Positions 47,165 to 59,439 of a stretch of 64,000 nt of DNA are shown here, in pieces. The notes under the pieces were generated by a model. It was not told the origin of the DNA. It worked only from the letters and a program-made list of their open reading frames with translations, and did no database searches. Made by a program: the position numbers and the translations under genes. This DNA is from Isoetes taiwanensis. Taxonomy: Eukaryota; Streptophyta; Lycopodiopsida; Isoetales; Isoetaceae. Position 1 is the first letter of the stretch, and the number at the start of each line of letters is the position of its first letter. The stretch spans positions 1 through 64,000 of the forward strand of contig JAJEKV010000173.1 in assembly GCA_021234155.1 (NCBI GenBank). The letters are read 5' to 3'.

Positions 47165-49034
47165 TTAGCTTGCCTGATGGGGGGCTCTTGGAAAGGCCTC
47201 ACCCTCCCCATTGCTTTCATTTCTCTTGCTTTTCTTCTTCTTTTTCTTCCTGGTTGGAGGCTCTTGAGGCCCAAGAACAACCTCAATGCATGCTTCCTCT
47301 GTGCTCTGCCTGATTTCCTGATTATAGTTTCTTTCTGCAATGCAGGTATTAGCCACTGTTGTGGCCTCAGTGCTCAATATACCTTTGCCTTTGTTCAAAT
47401 TTTCCATGTTTCCTGCTGGGTGCAGCTCACCATGTCTCAATATACCCTGATTATGTATTGCTGAGTTTTTCTCCACTATGGCAGAGGTTATGCTGTCTTG
47501 ATCTGAGACGTTTACTTCATCAATACTGGCTGATTTCTCCACACCTTGGTGGTCGGGACCATTTACTTCCTTTGCTTGGGGTTTACCTTTTCCTTACATG
47601 CACTTGTGTTGTCAACAATTGTATCTGTTTGTATTTTGATTCCTGCCATACAATGGGACGTCTGCTGCATGTGCATATTCAGGTTGGCGTTCAATAAGGG
47701 AGAGGCACAACATGGCTTGCTAGCTTGAAGGTTCTCCCTCCCTTTGCATGCATCAAGTTTTGCTTTCACAACTTGGCTTGCCAAGTTTGAGAGGCCAACC
47801 TGCACGTTAGTTACTGTTGTAGGATGTGGCAGTTGTTGTAGCTGCACGTCCTGGCCAATATTCCCTGGAATAAAAGCAGTTGGGGATTCCAGAGTACCTG
47901 GTGGTGTTGCATGTCCATCTTCTGTTGCATGCAGTTGGTCTGTTGCATGTTGGAGGGTGACATGCAGTTGGTGGCCGTCCACATCGTGCATTGCAGTATA
48001 AGAGGCTGGAAACCCCTCCAAGTTTGGAGGTAGTTCCATACTTAGTGGGGGTGGCCTAGAGCATTCCCCAATTTCAAAGTGGTTGTGTACCTCAGAGCTT
48101 CTCCCACGTCCCCTGCCCCTGCCCCCTCGTCCTGCCCTGGCCCCACGTCCTCTGCCCCTAACCTCTGTCCATTCAGGCTGTTGCACCATAACCGCTTCTT
48201 CTGGATAAGGTGGGACTTGGGAGCAGTCTACTTTGTGCAATCTCTCTTGACAGCTTTCACATAATGGGGGGAGGCCATCTAATTTGAGCGGGAAGCAAAC
48301 CACCTTGTCCCTGTACCCCATGAATTGCAAGGCATCTGGAATCTTCTTTTTCAGATCAAAAAGTGCGCCCATCCTCCTGGCCTTCCATGGAGTTTAGTAT
48401 AGATAAAGCTGGATGTTGCTTCCTAGATGATCACAATGCACGAGGAGAGAATGCTTCTCTTGCTGTCTTTCTGAAGCAAGAAAGACCTTTAAGACAGATC
48501 CCTTAATGATGTCAAACAGATCCCTGGTGGCTGAGCCTAGCTCAGAAAATAGGTGGAAGGGAAACTCACGTTGCTCAATCAATGGAAACCAAAACCCACT
48601 GGCAAACCCAGCAAACCACCCCCAAAAGACACGATCTGGCGAAATGACTATGGCGAAATAAACCAAGAATTTATCTCTAACTATTGAGTTCCCAGCACAG
48701 CTAGCAACACTCAATATATTTTGACTATTACTTTGCCTGGAGCCCATTCGGTGAAGACATGGAAAACACCAGCAGCCGAAATGTTCCTGTCACCCAAATA
48801 TTCACCAAGCCAGCTCTCTATTAATTCTACGTCTATTTCTGGTGTTACAGCAGCTTCCCCAACAAAAAGATGGTCCGGGAAGAATTGCTCATCCACTAAC
48901 GCTTCCCAAAGCTCCAATATTCCTCCCTCAAGCCACCCACAAGTATGGTGGTTACCGTTGATAATTATAGTGAAGTAGCGAGCCTTTCTTGGGTTTTGTG
49001 GGCGTAGATGGAGAGGAAGCGGATTGCCCATCAA
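47165..49034 (-). pseudogene. LINE ORF1 (gag-like nucleic-acid-binding protein), frameshifted
   Basis: Four frames in series (49,034-48,711; 48,747-48,394; 48,372-47,563; 47,542-47,165) together give a plant L1 ORF1. The N-terminal part contains FTEWAPGKVIVKI. A zinc-knuckle-like CESCQERLHKVDC (C-x2-C-x4-H-x3-C) comes next, then an RGRGRGARAGRGGRGRGRGR box, a long low-complexity region and a lysine-rich tail near 47,240. ORF1 proteins coat the LINE RNA. Frame breaks make this copy inactive as read. Confidence 0.8.
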
Positions 49035-50035
49035 CTGATTAAGGAAGTAACAAGCAAAAGCAGCGAGCCCCCTACAAGGGCTCGCTTACGGAAGTCAGGG
49101 AGGGCAGTCGGATCAGACCCCAAACACAGCTACGCTAGGGAAGATCAGCCAGGCCGAGAGAAAGATCCGTCGAGCTATGGCGCTGAGAACGTCCGCCATC
49201 CTCCTCCAAGCACAAACCATCATCTTCACTGCACAGGTTTTGAATGAAAGAAATGTTCGCAGTGACCTTGGCCACCGTGATAAATTTCTTGTATGCATTA
49301 AAAGTTTGAAAAAACTTAACTCTTTTGTATAGTTGGACTACAACCTAATCAATTTCTTGTATGCATTAAAAGTTTGAAAAAACTTAACTCTTTTGTATAG
49401 TTGGACTACAACCTAATCGTTTGATGGGGCTTGTGAAAACTTTTAGTACTAGAAAGCCACCTCCTTTAATATTACAAGGACATCTCCTTTAGTATGGAAA
49501 GAGGTTCATAATCCTTTGCTATGGTCGAATGAGATGATAAACACATTTATCATATTGGCAAGCTCTTCCTTGTTTAGATAATTTGCAGCCTAAAATATAA
49601 CGCAGATGATCACTTACAACATGACTTTTTAAACTGATCTATAAAAAATAATAGGGAAGTTGAGATCATTTACTTAATAGTGTCAAAGCTCACTAGCAAT
49701 GTAAGAGAAACATTAAAAACAAAAAGAAAGGAGATGTTTTGCACTATGAAAAAGGTACATTATATCAGGACGGACACAAACAATAATTTTATAAGATAAG
49801 AAGATATTCTAAGAAAAAAGGCTAATCTTAAAATGAATATGACAAGTTTCATAACTATAATAATAATCATATTAATGAAAACAATTAGTCTTCCCTGGAC
49901 CAAGCATTAAAATTGCAACCGTTGGCTTGTTTTTCTTCCAAACAATTAATCAGTTTGAAAGAAATTAAAATCATATTCTCAATTTTACCTTTAATACACA
50001 TTCTTTCCTGCAAAGTGTTTGGTATACACTTCATT

Positions 50036-50665
50036 GGCTCAGGATAGTCTTACAACTGGTTTCGGGAATCCCGGAGGTGAAAATACCGTCCTCCGGTATC
50101 ACCGCCAGGGCTCGACGGAATCCAAGCCGGGACCCCCCCGTTTCACCGCATCTTGACACACGCGTGAGGGGTCCCGTGATAAATCTGGGCCATCGCCCCG
50201 CGACACATCCGGGCCCGCGGTGGTGTTTAGCCCGGTATCACCAACCCGGATCCCGCCCGGAATCACCAATGTCGATCCCGCCCCCAGGGATCCCCATGCC
50301 GCGGGCCGATAATAACCGCCTCGATATCGGTAGTGGGTGTGATCCCCTCCTCCGGAATCGCCATCACGTGGCCGATATCGGCCACCCGATATACGCCACC
50401 TTATCCCGGCCTCCGGGATCACCACCATGGCCGACATCGGCCGGCATCGGGGACCCGTGGAAATCCCGGCCTCCGGGATCACCGACACCGCCGGTCGTGA
50501 TTCCTTCCTCCGGGATCACCCACCTAAGGCCGATATCGGCGTTATCCCGCCCCGGGGATCCCCTCGGGGATCCCGTGGGGCGATATCGGGCGATCCGATA
50601 TCGCCCGTTATCCCGCCTCGGGATCACCACCTCCGGTCGTAATTCCTTCCTCGGGATCCCCCGCA
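50036..50665 (+). repeat. MULE D left terminal inverted repeat
   Basis: GC-rich, with repeated CTCCGGGATCACC and GGCCGATATCGGC words, ending near ATTTGCATGAAAATCGG. It pairs with 59,440-60,174. Confidence 0.8.
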
Positions 50666-50883
50666 TGCGATTTGCATGAAAATCGGCGGTTAGGGCGATG
50701 GAATGATCATGCGGCGATTTTGAACATGTCAGCCCATGCACGGACCAACCATCCCGATCTGGACACCTGGGACGTCAGAAACCACCCTCCGGGATCCCAC
50801 ATTTGTCTTCCAGAATTTCTCTGCGCTGCTGCATATGCACAGACGGATGTTCGAAGCGGCCCCTTGCAGCTATGGACGTTTGG

Positions 50884-53800
50884 GGGCTGGAGGAGAAGAT
50901 AGAAGTACCGAGTATTTACATCCTTAAGATTATTTTAGGAGGTAAGAAACGATATCCGAGCTCCCTTTTTCGCCATTCCTAAGCTGCGTCTTTGAAATAC
51001 ATGTGGAGTCACCCCCTAATGGCATTTTTGACCACAAAGAACCTATTTTGGTTTTTTAAGAGCACCAAGTTCCTTCATGTGACAGGAGGTGGAGAAATGC
51101 TTGTGTGGACATGCTACTTCCCAACAAACCGGATTGAAGACTTCATTCTTGGAGAGCAAAGAAATTGTGTGGCACCGTCGCGGCTTCTACTTAAGGAGTT
51201 CCAATCCAGAGAGGGTGCTAAAAGAGGCCAACCCGGGGATTTTTTATTTGACTATGAAAAGGTATGTATTTAAAAACCCTATCCTCTAGTTTTTGTTGTT
51301 GTTGTTGTTGTTTTCGTAGTAGAAAACATTGTAGCGTAATATATTTAATTCTTAGATGTACATGCACTACTTTCATGCACTAATTTTGAACACTCAAAAA
51401 TAGGTACCGGTGCACATATGGTCCCCGGGACAAGACTTTGAACATTCACGTGGTTGCCGATGGACCACGCCAACCCGCACACGCAGAAAAGAGTTGAGAG
51501 GGGTGAGAGTGTGCGTGGGGCTGCCAATGCCATTTTACCATTAGGCAACTCTACCTTCTCCCGTAATGCTCTCAACTTACTTATTATGGGTTTGAGCATA
51601 GAAATCTCCAAGGTGAGCCTTGCCATGGTAAATTTGTTGACGTAGAGAAAGGTATCAGATTCAAGCTAGCACCGTGGATCTCACAGGAATTGAGGGAATG
51701 GGTTAGAGAAAAGCTCGTGCATTGGCACACCCCACGAAGTGTTATGAACATGCACGAGGAGAGGTGGAGATTTAAAGTAGATGTGCATGGCAAGGATAGT
51801 TTGTGTAGGGATGACATGCTGAAGATCCGGGATGTTTACAACATTGAGAAGAGTGTTGTTAGAAACACTTGGAAGCTACATGAAGACCTTCCCACTAGCA
51901 TCAACATGTGGGTGCAACAACATCTAGAGTCCGTGTTCTTGTATGAACATGGTGACGCGTTCCAATTGGGAGTGATGACTCCAATCCAAAGAGAGGCAAT
52001 GCTGAAGTTTGGAAAGAATAGGGCCATTTGCATGGATGTAACCTTCAAAACTAATGACAAAAGGTACACTCTAAGAGTTCATTTCCATTCTAGATCTTTT
52101 CCATAGTCCATTTAAAATGGCTATAGCAGTTGGTTTCAATCATGCAATGACATCTATTGGTTTAAAATTCAAGATGCAATGACAGCTATTGGTTTCAATT
52201 ATGCAGGTACTATCTTTTTACACTCATTGCTTTCGATGACCATTGCAATGGCATGCCATTGGCATATGTCATAACCAATTCTCAAAAAACGTAGGGCTAT
52301 AACTAAGTGGTTGAAAGCACTAAAGGATTCATTATGACAGGATGATCCGGACTGGCACCCTTCTTGCATCATAACTGACGATGCTGATGCTGAAATCAAG
52401 GCGGTAAAAAATGTAAGTGATGCCTGGCAATTTTCCCCCTTCTTATACTTTCTAACACTAACACTTGTAGGTTTTCCCAAATGTGCCTGTGCAAATATGC
52501 ATTTGATGTAAGGAGTAAGGTGCATAGAAATGAAATGTTCAAGGAGCTAGGGAATATAATGTACAAGACAGAGGGTCCTGTAGGGGACAATGAGTATGGT
52601 CATGAGCACAGGGAAGCTGTTAGGAAAGAGGCTATCAAGAGATTGGAAGAGTTGGTAAGGAAGTATCCTCAATACCCTAAATTGTCGGCCTACATGAGTA
52701 AGGAGTGGACTAAGAACATCTGTGAATGGGTATTGGATACAAGAATGTACATGCACTCCAATCAAGAGACCAATGCTGCCATAGAGGCATGGCATGCTGC
52801 CCTTAAGTTGCGCCTAGGCATATGTAAGCGTGCACTTCGAGGCAGGAGAATTGACTGGTTGCTCTACATTCTCACTAACAATGTGGAGACACACATGGCT
52901 TACATGAGGTAACATTTACATATCACTATTTACCTTGCAAATGATTGATATATAGCTATGTTCTAGGTCTATGAAGGAACATGGATTTGTAGTGAACACC
53001 TCACGGGAACAAATAGTAGAGTGCGCAATTAGAGGCGCTCGGAGAATTGCCGACGAACAAGTCACATTTACCAACTTCGAGGAGGGCGAGGCTGAAGTGC
53101 AAACCGAGCGCACTCTTGGACAGGGCCCGTATTTTGTTGCTGGAGCACACAAGAATTGGGCATGTTGTGATTGCCCTTGGGGAGCCAAGGGTAATCTATG
53201 TAAGCATCAGGTGAAAGTTATGCAAATGCTTGGCAATTACAGGAAGGAAGAGACTTTTAACGTCCACGGAGCCCAATCGGGCTATGGGACCAGAACAAAC
53301 AAAGGGGGCGGAAGCCCCACCAGAACCGTGGGCCGAAACCCAAGCAAAAACCAATCAAAACATGGGGACGAAGCCCCGTTACAACAAAACATGGGGACAA
53401 AGCCCCGTTATCACTCAAAACCCAGGGCTAGACCAAGACTGCCCAGGGATCAGTTGGCCATTGATCCCTAATGATAGCTCGACCGCCTCTGTACACTGCC
53501 CATTTCTGCTGCAGGCGGGCCTCACAGACCCGGCACAATTCCTCTTTCCGTCTGCAGAGCTGCACCGGAGTCAAATCTTCCTGCACTGAGAAGGTGGTCC
53601 CCTTCAAATGATTGCCATGTCGCAAGACGTGCAGCCTGGAAAGAGCATTTTGAAAGCAAACCAAGAGATGGCGGGGGCGGTCGGGACGTACACGGATCAA
53701 GATCTCTTACAGGTGTTGGGTTCCCAATATGGAACAATAGGTGGGGGCATGGACCACCTGAAGCAATACGAAGCCGTGCAAGAGAGTTGTGGAGACCAGG

Positions 53801-54159
53801 GATCCGAGGTGCTTGAGGTAGTACGCCTAGGGGAAGAGTCTCCCTTGCAAACAAGCAGTCAAGTGGACTTGAACAAGACTCAGGCCTCCTTGGAGGCGGT
53901 AATTGCTAGAGTGATGTCTAGGGCTCAAAAAGATCCTAACATTTTAGTTGCAACTGATTCTCTCATGAGGCAGCTCGACTTTAGACTTGAGAACACGAGC
54001 ACTAATATATCAAGTCTACCTGAACTTACCTTGGAGGTCAATTGTGGTACTAGCTTGTCACGGCTGAAGCCTGTGATAGAACTTGGAAAACATAAGGTGA
54101 AGAAAGCAAGGAAGAGTTGGAAGGAACTTCAGATGGAGGCTTCATGCAAGGCACCATGA
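50884..54159 (+). pseudogene. MULE transposase, copy D (better preserved)
   Basis: A tentative start at 50,874-50,884 (MDVWGLEEKI) is followed by FPTNRIEDFILGEQRNC, with the donor AAG|GTATGT at 51,259. The main exon runs to the first catalytic Asp in MDVTFKTND (near 52,030). A splice (AAAAG|GTACAC to TTATGCAG|GTACTA) yields DKRYYLFTLIAFDDHCNGM. WHPSCIITDDADAEIKAV holds the second Asp, and the candidate Glu is in NQETNAAIEAW (near 52,760). A splice at ACATGAG|GTAACA leads to the SWIM finger WACCDCPWGAKGNLCKHQV (C-x-C-x8-C-x-H, near 53,160). After an inserted 450 bp, the C-terminal part resumes with DQDLLQVLGSQYGTIGGG and stops at 54,159. Defects are one TGA upstream of WHPSC and loss of the CIWHVRRAL block. 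Confidence 0.85.
53241..53691 (-). mobile_element. 450-bp insertion in MULE D, possibly a LINE-derived fragment
   Basis: Absent from copy C at the matching point (GGCAATTAC..GGATCAAGATCTCTT). On the minus strand it has a 90-codon frame with PRHLLVCFQNALSRLHVLRH and QEDLTPVQLCRRKEELCRVC, whose layout recalls the C-terminal RNA-binding region of L1-type ORF1 proteins. Two copies of an ACGGGGCTT..GTCCCCATGTTTTG segment follow. No poly(A) or clear target duplication is visible. A deletion in copy C is the alternative. Confidence 0.4.
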
Positions 54160-54299
54160 TTCCCAAATTTTGGGACCTGAAACATGACTCTCAGAATCAT
54201 AACATGACTTTTATTTCTCAATCTTTCAATGCATATCACTAAATGTAATGTTTAAATGTTCTAAGGTTCCTAAAGGTTCTAAGCTTCTAAGGTTCTCGA

Positions 54300-54840
54300 A
54301 ATTTTTCCGTCCGCCTGATGGTGATCCCGGAGGACGGGATCACGTGATGGTGATCCCCACCTCCGGGATCACCATCAGGCGGACGCATTCTTTTTTAATT
54401 TTTTTTTGCCCTAAGGTTCTAAGGTTCCAGGGTTTTCAAAATTTTTCCGTCCGCCTGATGGTGATCCCGGAGGACGGGATCACGTGATGGTGATCTCCAC
54501 ATCCGGGATCACCATCAGGCGGACGCATTCTTTTTTAATTTTTTTTTTCCCTAAGGTTCTAAGGTTCCAGGGTTTTCAAAATTTTTCCGTCCGCCTGATG
54601 GTGATCCCGGAGGACGGGATCACGTGATGGTGATCCCCACGTCTGGGATCACCATCAGGCAGACGCATTCTTTTTTAATTTTTTTTTCCCCTAAGGTTCT
54701 AAGGTTCCAGGGTTTTCAACATTTTTCCGTCCGCCTGATGGTGATCCCGGAGGACGGGATCACGTGATGGTGATCCCCACATCCGGGATAACCATCAGGC
54801 GGACGCATTCTTTTTTAACTTTTTTTTTTCCCTAAGGTTC
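54300..54840. repeat. Hairpin array 1 of MULE D (four complete units)
   Basis: Units start near 54,308, 54,447, 54,587 and 54,728, with a period of about 140 bp. All four keep both arms; point differences (TCTGGG, GGGATAACC, CAGACG) show each unit mutates individually. Spacers carry T-runs and CTAAGGTTCTAAGGTTCC. Confidence 0.95.
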
Positions 54841-54976
54841 TAAGGTCCTTTATTTCCATGGTCTATTTATTTCCATTGTTTCAATGGTTTCATTCTATTC
54901 ATTTGCATGTTTCAAAATGGATCATAAGTTACAATGGGGCCTTACAATGGCTTAAAACTAACATTCTAATTCGGAA

Positions 54977-55570
54977 TCATTCTGAATCAACATCAATCAC
55001 TGGTGCCATGCCTTCTGCATGGACGTCCTCAACAGTTACATCTGGCACACCGCAGGGTAGTCTCCACATCATGTGATCGAAGATGTTGCATAGGGATGGA
55101 TCAGACCCCTCTAGGACTTCCCTAATTAGAACCTTCTTTCGCAGCCTCCGTGCAGCATACATTTCCTCGAAGCAGGCTTTTAGGGTGTTGCCTTCCCAGA
55201 CAAGGTCCATAGCTAGCAAATACTTCAAAGCCTTGCCCTGGATAATGCACTTCTTCAATTCCCAAAGCAATGCCCTATGGCTTGGCCGACCTGGATCAGT
55301 GTTCAGAGGCCTAGGGGTCTCTCTGAATTCCCCATTCTCCACGGTCTCTGTATGAGCCATGAGGGGATCATGAAAAGATTAATATGAAAGTAGAACATAA
55401 ATGTGAAGGAAGACAACAACATGCTTACTTTGGAACGTTTTGATGCTGTTAGGTTGGGCGAGATCTATCCCCACATCCTCCTGAATTTCATTCAAGTGGA
55501 TGAGAATATCCTCAAGACTGTGGGCATTGATGGCACTCCTCTCAACAAGCTGTTGTCGGGTCCTCACCAT
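54977..55570 (-). CDS. MULE-internal two-exon gene of unknown function, copy D (intact)
   Basis: Exon 1 runs from ATG 55,570 (MVRTRQQLVERSAINAHSLE) to the CAAA|GTAAGC donor near 55,426. Exon 2 starts after ATACAG near 55,343 and the two join in frame (FQ-KTVENGEF). Exon 2 reads through WELKKCIIQGKALKYLLAMD, FEEMYAARRLRKKVLIREV and CGVPDVTVEDV to the stop at 54,977. The product is about 171 residues, acidic at the C-terminus and probably helical, with no zinc finger or membrane segment. I do not recognise the family. Conservation of frame, with an in-frame 9-bp indel between copies, suggests purifying selection in the recent past. It lies between the two hairpin arrays and is convergent with the transposase. 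Confidence 0.65.
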
Positions 55571-55799
55571 CTGTCACTTGCCTTGAACCGCAAGCAAATG
55601 AACTCGACTGCTACTGAACTCAATTGAAACCAACTAACTTTCTACCAAGAACAACTAAGGCAAGGGTATATATAGACTCATGAATGAACCGTTGTACTAT
55701 CCGTTGTACAACGGTTAACCCATGATTTCAATTTCTAATGGTAAAGTGGTGAAGGCGACTTTTTATTCAATGGCTAGGTAATTTAATTACTTTTTTTTG

Positions 55800-56680
55800 A
55801 CGTGGGGATCCCGGAGGACGGGATCACGTATGGTGATCCCCACCTCCGGGATCACCAGCAGGCGGACGGATTTATTTTTTATTTTTTTGCCCATAAGGTA
55901 AAATGGTTCTAAGATTATCAATTTAATCCGTCGCTGCCGGGTGATCCGGAGGACGGATTACGATGTGGTGATCCCCACCTCGGGATCTCCAAAGAAGGAC
56001 GGATTTATTTTTTATTTTTTTGCCTATAAGGTTCAATGGTTCTAAGGTTATCAATTTAATCCCGTTCGCCTGCTGGTGATCCGGAGGACGGGATCACGTG
56101 TGGTGATCTCCACCTCCGGATCACCAGCAGGCGGACGGATTTATTTTTTAATGGTTCCAAGGTTTTCGAATTTATTCCCGTCCGCGATCTAGTGATCCCG
56201 GAGGACGGGCTCACTAGTGGTGATCCCCACCTCCGGGATCACCAGATCGCGGACGGATTTATTTTTTATTTTTTTGCCTATAAGGTACAATGGTTCTAAG
56301 GTTTTCGAATTTATTCCCGTCCGCGATCTGGTGATCCCGGAGGACGGGATCACCATCTGGTTATCCCCACCTCCGATCGCGGACGGATTTATTTTTTATT
56401 TTTTTGCCTATAAGGTACAATGGTTCTAAGGTTTTCGAATTTATTCCCGTCCGCGATCTGGTGATCCCGGAGGACGGGATCACGGAGGACGTGTGGTGAT
56501 CCCCACCTCCGGGATCACCAGCAGGCGGACGGATTTATTTTTTATTTTTTTTCCCCTAAGGTACTATGATTCTTCTTTAATTTTTTTGGCCCTATGGTTA
56601 TCTGGGGATCCCGGAGGACGGAAGCTTACTGTGGCGATCCCTTCCTCTGGGATCACCATAATAATGTTTTTTTTTTTTTG
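55800..56680. repeat. Hairpin array 2 of MULE D (six to seven units)
   Basis: Units near 55,805, 55,930, 56,065, 56,180, 56,318 and 56,441, plus a decayed one near 56,605. Arms are of GTGATCCCGGAGG type; spacers have GATTTATTTTTTATTTTTTT and ATAAGGTACAATGGTTCTAAGG. Sequence between the array and the protease gene (56,700-56,820) holds three GGGGATCCCAGAG-type repeats. Confidence 0.9.
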
Positions 56681-56963
56681 TGTTTGTCTTTTCCATTGGT
56701 TGTTTTAATATTTGGCTCCCTGGGGATCTCGGAGGTGTTCAAACTTCGGGATCCCAGAGCTATTCAAGTTTGGGGATCCCAGAGGTGTTCAAATTCAGTT
56801 CATCTGTTATGAATTGAGGGGATGCAGATTGACAAGTCAGGAGTGAACCCGGATAAGAAAAAACAAAAGCAAGTTCCCACATCAATTAACCATTCAGAAA
56901 CTGTCATATTTACAAACATAGCCAAAAATTTACATGTTGATCAAGGAACAACCTTTTTTTCTG

Positions 56964-59388
56964 TTATGGACCATTCAGCATCAACCGGGTCACGGGCCGA
57001 TCGAATTGGTTGCTACCCTCGGGCACACAACCAATAACATAGATGCCACAATCTTGGTTGTTGTGCTGCTGTGGAGCTTCCATCAAGATTACTGGTGCAT
57101 TATGCAATGCAGATGCCTCGTGCCTCCACCTCTTAAATACATCACTTAAAAACCTGCAAGTCAAGGCATTAGAAGATAGGCTATGAATATATAGTTACCA
57201 AATGTTGCACTCACAAAGTGATGAACCCGCGTGTTGGAGCATGGAGGGGATCAAAGGAATCGAAGTGCAATATGCAAGGGCAAGGCTTCTTCAATTTCTG
57301 GCATGCCAAAGGATCAGCCACCAAAATGAACAGGCTCCAGTGGCCACTGCATAGGACAAGCTGCCATCAATTCAAACCAGAACTAAAAATGCAATAAAAA
57401 ATCCACTTCCCAAACCCAATTTACCTGGCATTGACCCGGTATGTAGTAGAAGCGTGCATCTTTGGATTTTCCACACGGCCTTGCCAAAGGGGGATCCCGG
57501 AATTAGCTTCACAAACTGCTCGTAGGCACCACACAGGCCTGGTTTTGTGCCATTTAGAAACAGGCCAAAAGCAGCAGGGTGGAGGAAGACATGATGACAG
57601 CGTTTTTGGTGAGGAATTGAGTGTGCAAGAACCCTGCCAAAGCTCAATTTAGCTTACCATGCAAGAAATAAAAACAAACACAACACACATACAGTAAATA
57701 GGCTCCTAAGCAGTCGGCATCGATCTCTGAATCTTCAATACCAAGGGCACCTGGAATAGTCGAGAATTTTATGTGGAATTCAACATCGGATGATTTGCTG
57801 CCCACCTTCAGCAAAGGACTTTGAACTACAATTGGATAATCTAGAGAAAATTTAAACTGCCAAAGCTCCTTTCTAATCCCTCTGTCATATAATTTTAGAG
57901 ATTCAAAGAAGTGGGGGTCCAGCATATACAAATACCACATTTTTATCTTGCTCGGGGTCAGGGGAGCCAATTCATCTTCATTTTCAAGCTCCTCCTCTGA
58001 TTCTTCATGCACAATCTGGTTTGGAGCCATCAGATCTGCATCCCTCCGGGCCTGCACAAAAGTCCGCTTCCTTGGGGTACTCTGCAGACTTGGGCTATTC
58101 GAATTTGGGGTTTTGGGAGGAGGTGAATTAAATTCAAGCGTCTTCGCAACTTCTAACTCTGCACTCACATCGTCTTCGTCCAACTGGTGCTGTTCATAGC
58201 TCAAATCACCAAACAAATCCTTATCATCCAAATTGCCATGCCTGCTTCTAATCTTTTCCTTGATTTCCCTTATTCGCTCTACCTGCATTTCAAGTTCTGT
58301 GGCCTCCTTTCTCCGCACCTGCAGGTTTATAAACTGGGCTCGGGCCGTGTCATCCGAAAGGCCGAGGGCGATTTGCTCATCTGCCATACGCTCTGCTGCT
58401 GCCCTTGCCCTCTGAAGTTTTCGTCTCAGATTGTGGCTAAATTTGAAGTCGGGATCAAGAGATCTCTCCACACTTATCTTTTCCATAATCTCTAACCCTC
58501 ACCTCAGCCTTGTTCTTCAGAATTCGACCCCTCGGGGCATCTGGAAGCCTGTAATTTTGCCATAATTGATGCACCCTGAACCTATGATTCTCCAGTTCGA
58601 TCTTCCTGCTGTAGGATTTGCTGCAGTCACCGACCTGGCAATGCCATTTTCGACTGACCTGATCATACCTGTAGTCCTTCAAAAATTCTTCAGTTGTCAG
58701 TTCCTCGCTTGGATTGACGTTAAAACATTCAATATTACTTTTCGGGGCCTCATCCCCCTCATCTGCATTTTGAGCATTCTTTGGAACATCTGCATTTCCA
58801 AACCATTGGCCATCGACTGAAGCCTCGGCCCTGGCAGCAGGGGTAATCTTCTGTGGTGAAGCGCCCTTAGCTCTTGCTTTTGCCCTTAATCTCTTTTTGT
58901 TCGGGGATTGAACCTCTTGGTCGGATTCAATCTCAGCAATATCTTTGAGGCAGTCGGGCAATGGCCAAGCCGAGTTTCCTTCCATTGCCCCATTCCAGTT
59001 CTCGTTAATGGAGGTATTTAGGCTGATTTCGAGGTTAATCGACTCCTCCACCATCTGTAAAATAACATAACCGGTTAGAATAAAATAGACTTAAAAAACG
59101 GACCTGTCGATGGCGCTTACCTTTAAATACTTCGGCGGATGCAAAAAGAATAGCCCTCTGGATTCGGTAAACAATCGGGCCCTTTCCACTCGATTCCGGT
59201 CGGAAGGGCAATCGCTTTGGCGCATGAGTTCGACATAGCCATCGCCAACGGGTGCTCCCTTCCTCGGAATCCCCCACCGCACACGTGGCGACTTCGCAAT
59301 TGGGCCCGCATTTAATAATCGGGCGGTTTTTCCCGCCTCCGGTTACACCATTATTTCCGGTACGTTTAATCGACTGGCCGCCGCCCAT
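56964..59388 (-). pseudogene. MULE-carried Ulp1-type protease with C2H2 zinc finger, copy D
   Basis: A tentative start at 59,388 (MGGGQSIKRTGNN) gives an exon with several Cys/His (KCGPNCEVATCAVG, WLCRTH), ending AAAG|GTAAGC near 59,120. Exon 2 opens after TTTTACAG at 59,054 (MVEESINLEI). It contains WHCQVGDCSKSYSRKIELEN then HRFRVH, a C-x4-C-x12-H-x4-H finger, and LRRKLQRARAAAERMADEQI, a coiled coil. Downstream exons give HPAAFGLFLNGTKPGLCGAY, GHWSLFILVADP (His), HFDSFDP (Asp) and PQQHNNQDCGIYVI (Cys, codon 57,048-57,050). A 245-bp deletion then removes the KFIREIYNKETD and MVIHRDWF exons present in copy C and fuses GCV to PEGSNQFD. One frameshift lies before IPVNA and one near 58,486. The triad is intact. 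Kaonashi-type MULEs and CUMULE are known carriers of Ulp1-like genes. Confidence 0.8.
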
Positions 59389-59439
59389 CAATTCAAACCA
59401 ATGGCATCGATTAGACCACGCGGACGGTCCCCCGTCAAA

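Larger units (their letters stand above)
43113..49229 (-). mobile_element. Full-length L1-type LINE, minus strand, nested in unit D
   Basis: The 3' end is a 20-base T run on the plus strand (43,109-43,128), the poly(A) tail of a minus-strand element. The target-site duplication TGCACAGGTTTT occurs at 43,101-43,112 and 49,230-49,241. Unit C keeps the uninterrupted site near 29,517. The element has ORF1 then ORF2 (endonuclease, reverse transcriptase, zinc-binding region). It is about 6.1 kb, normal for plant L1 elements. It inserted after C and D separated. Confidence 0.95.

Noticed and set aside
54300-56680. CRISPR-like array
   Set aside because: Units are 105-140 bp hairpins with near-identical spacers in a plant transposon; no CRISPR features.
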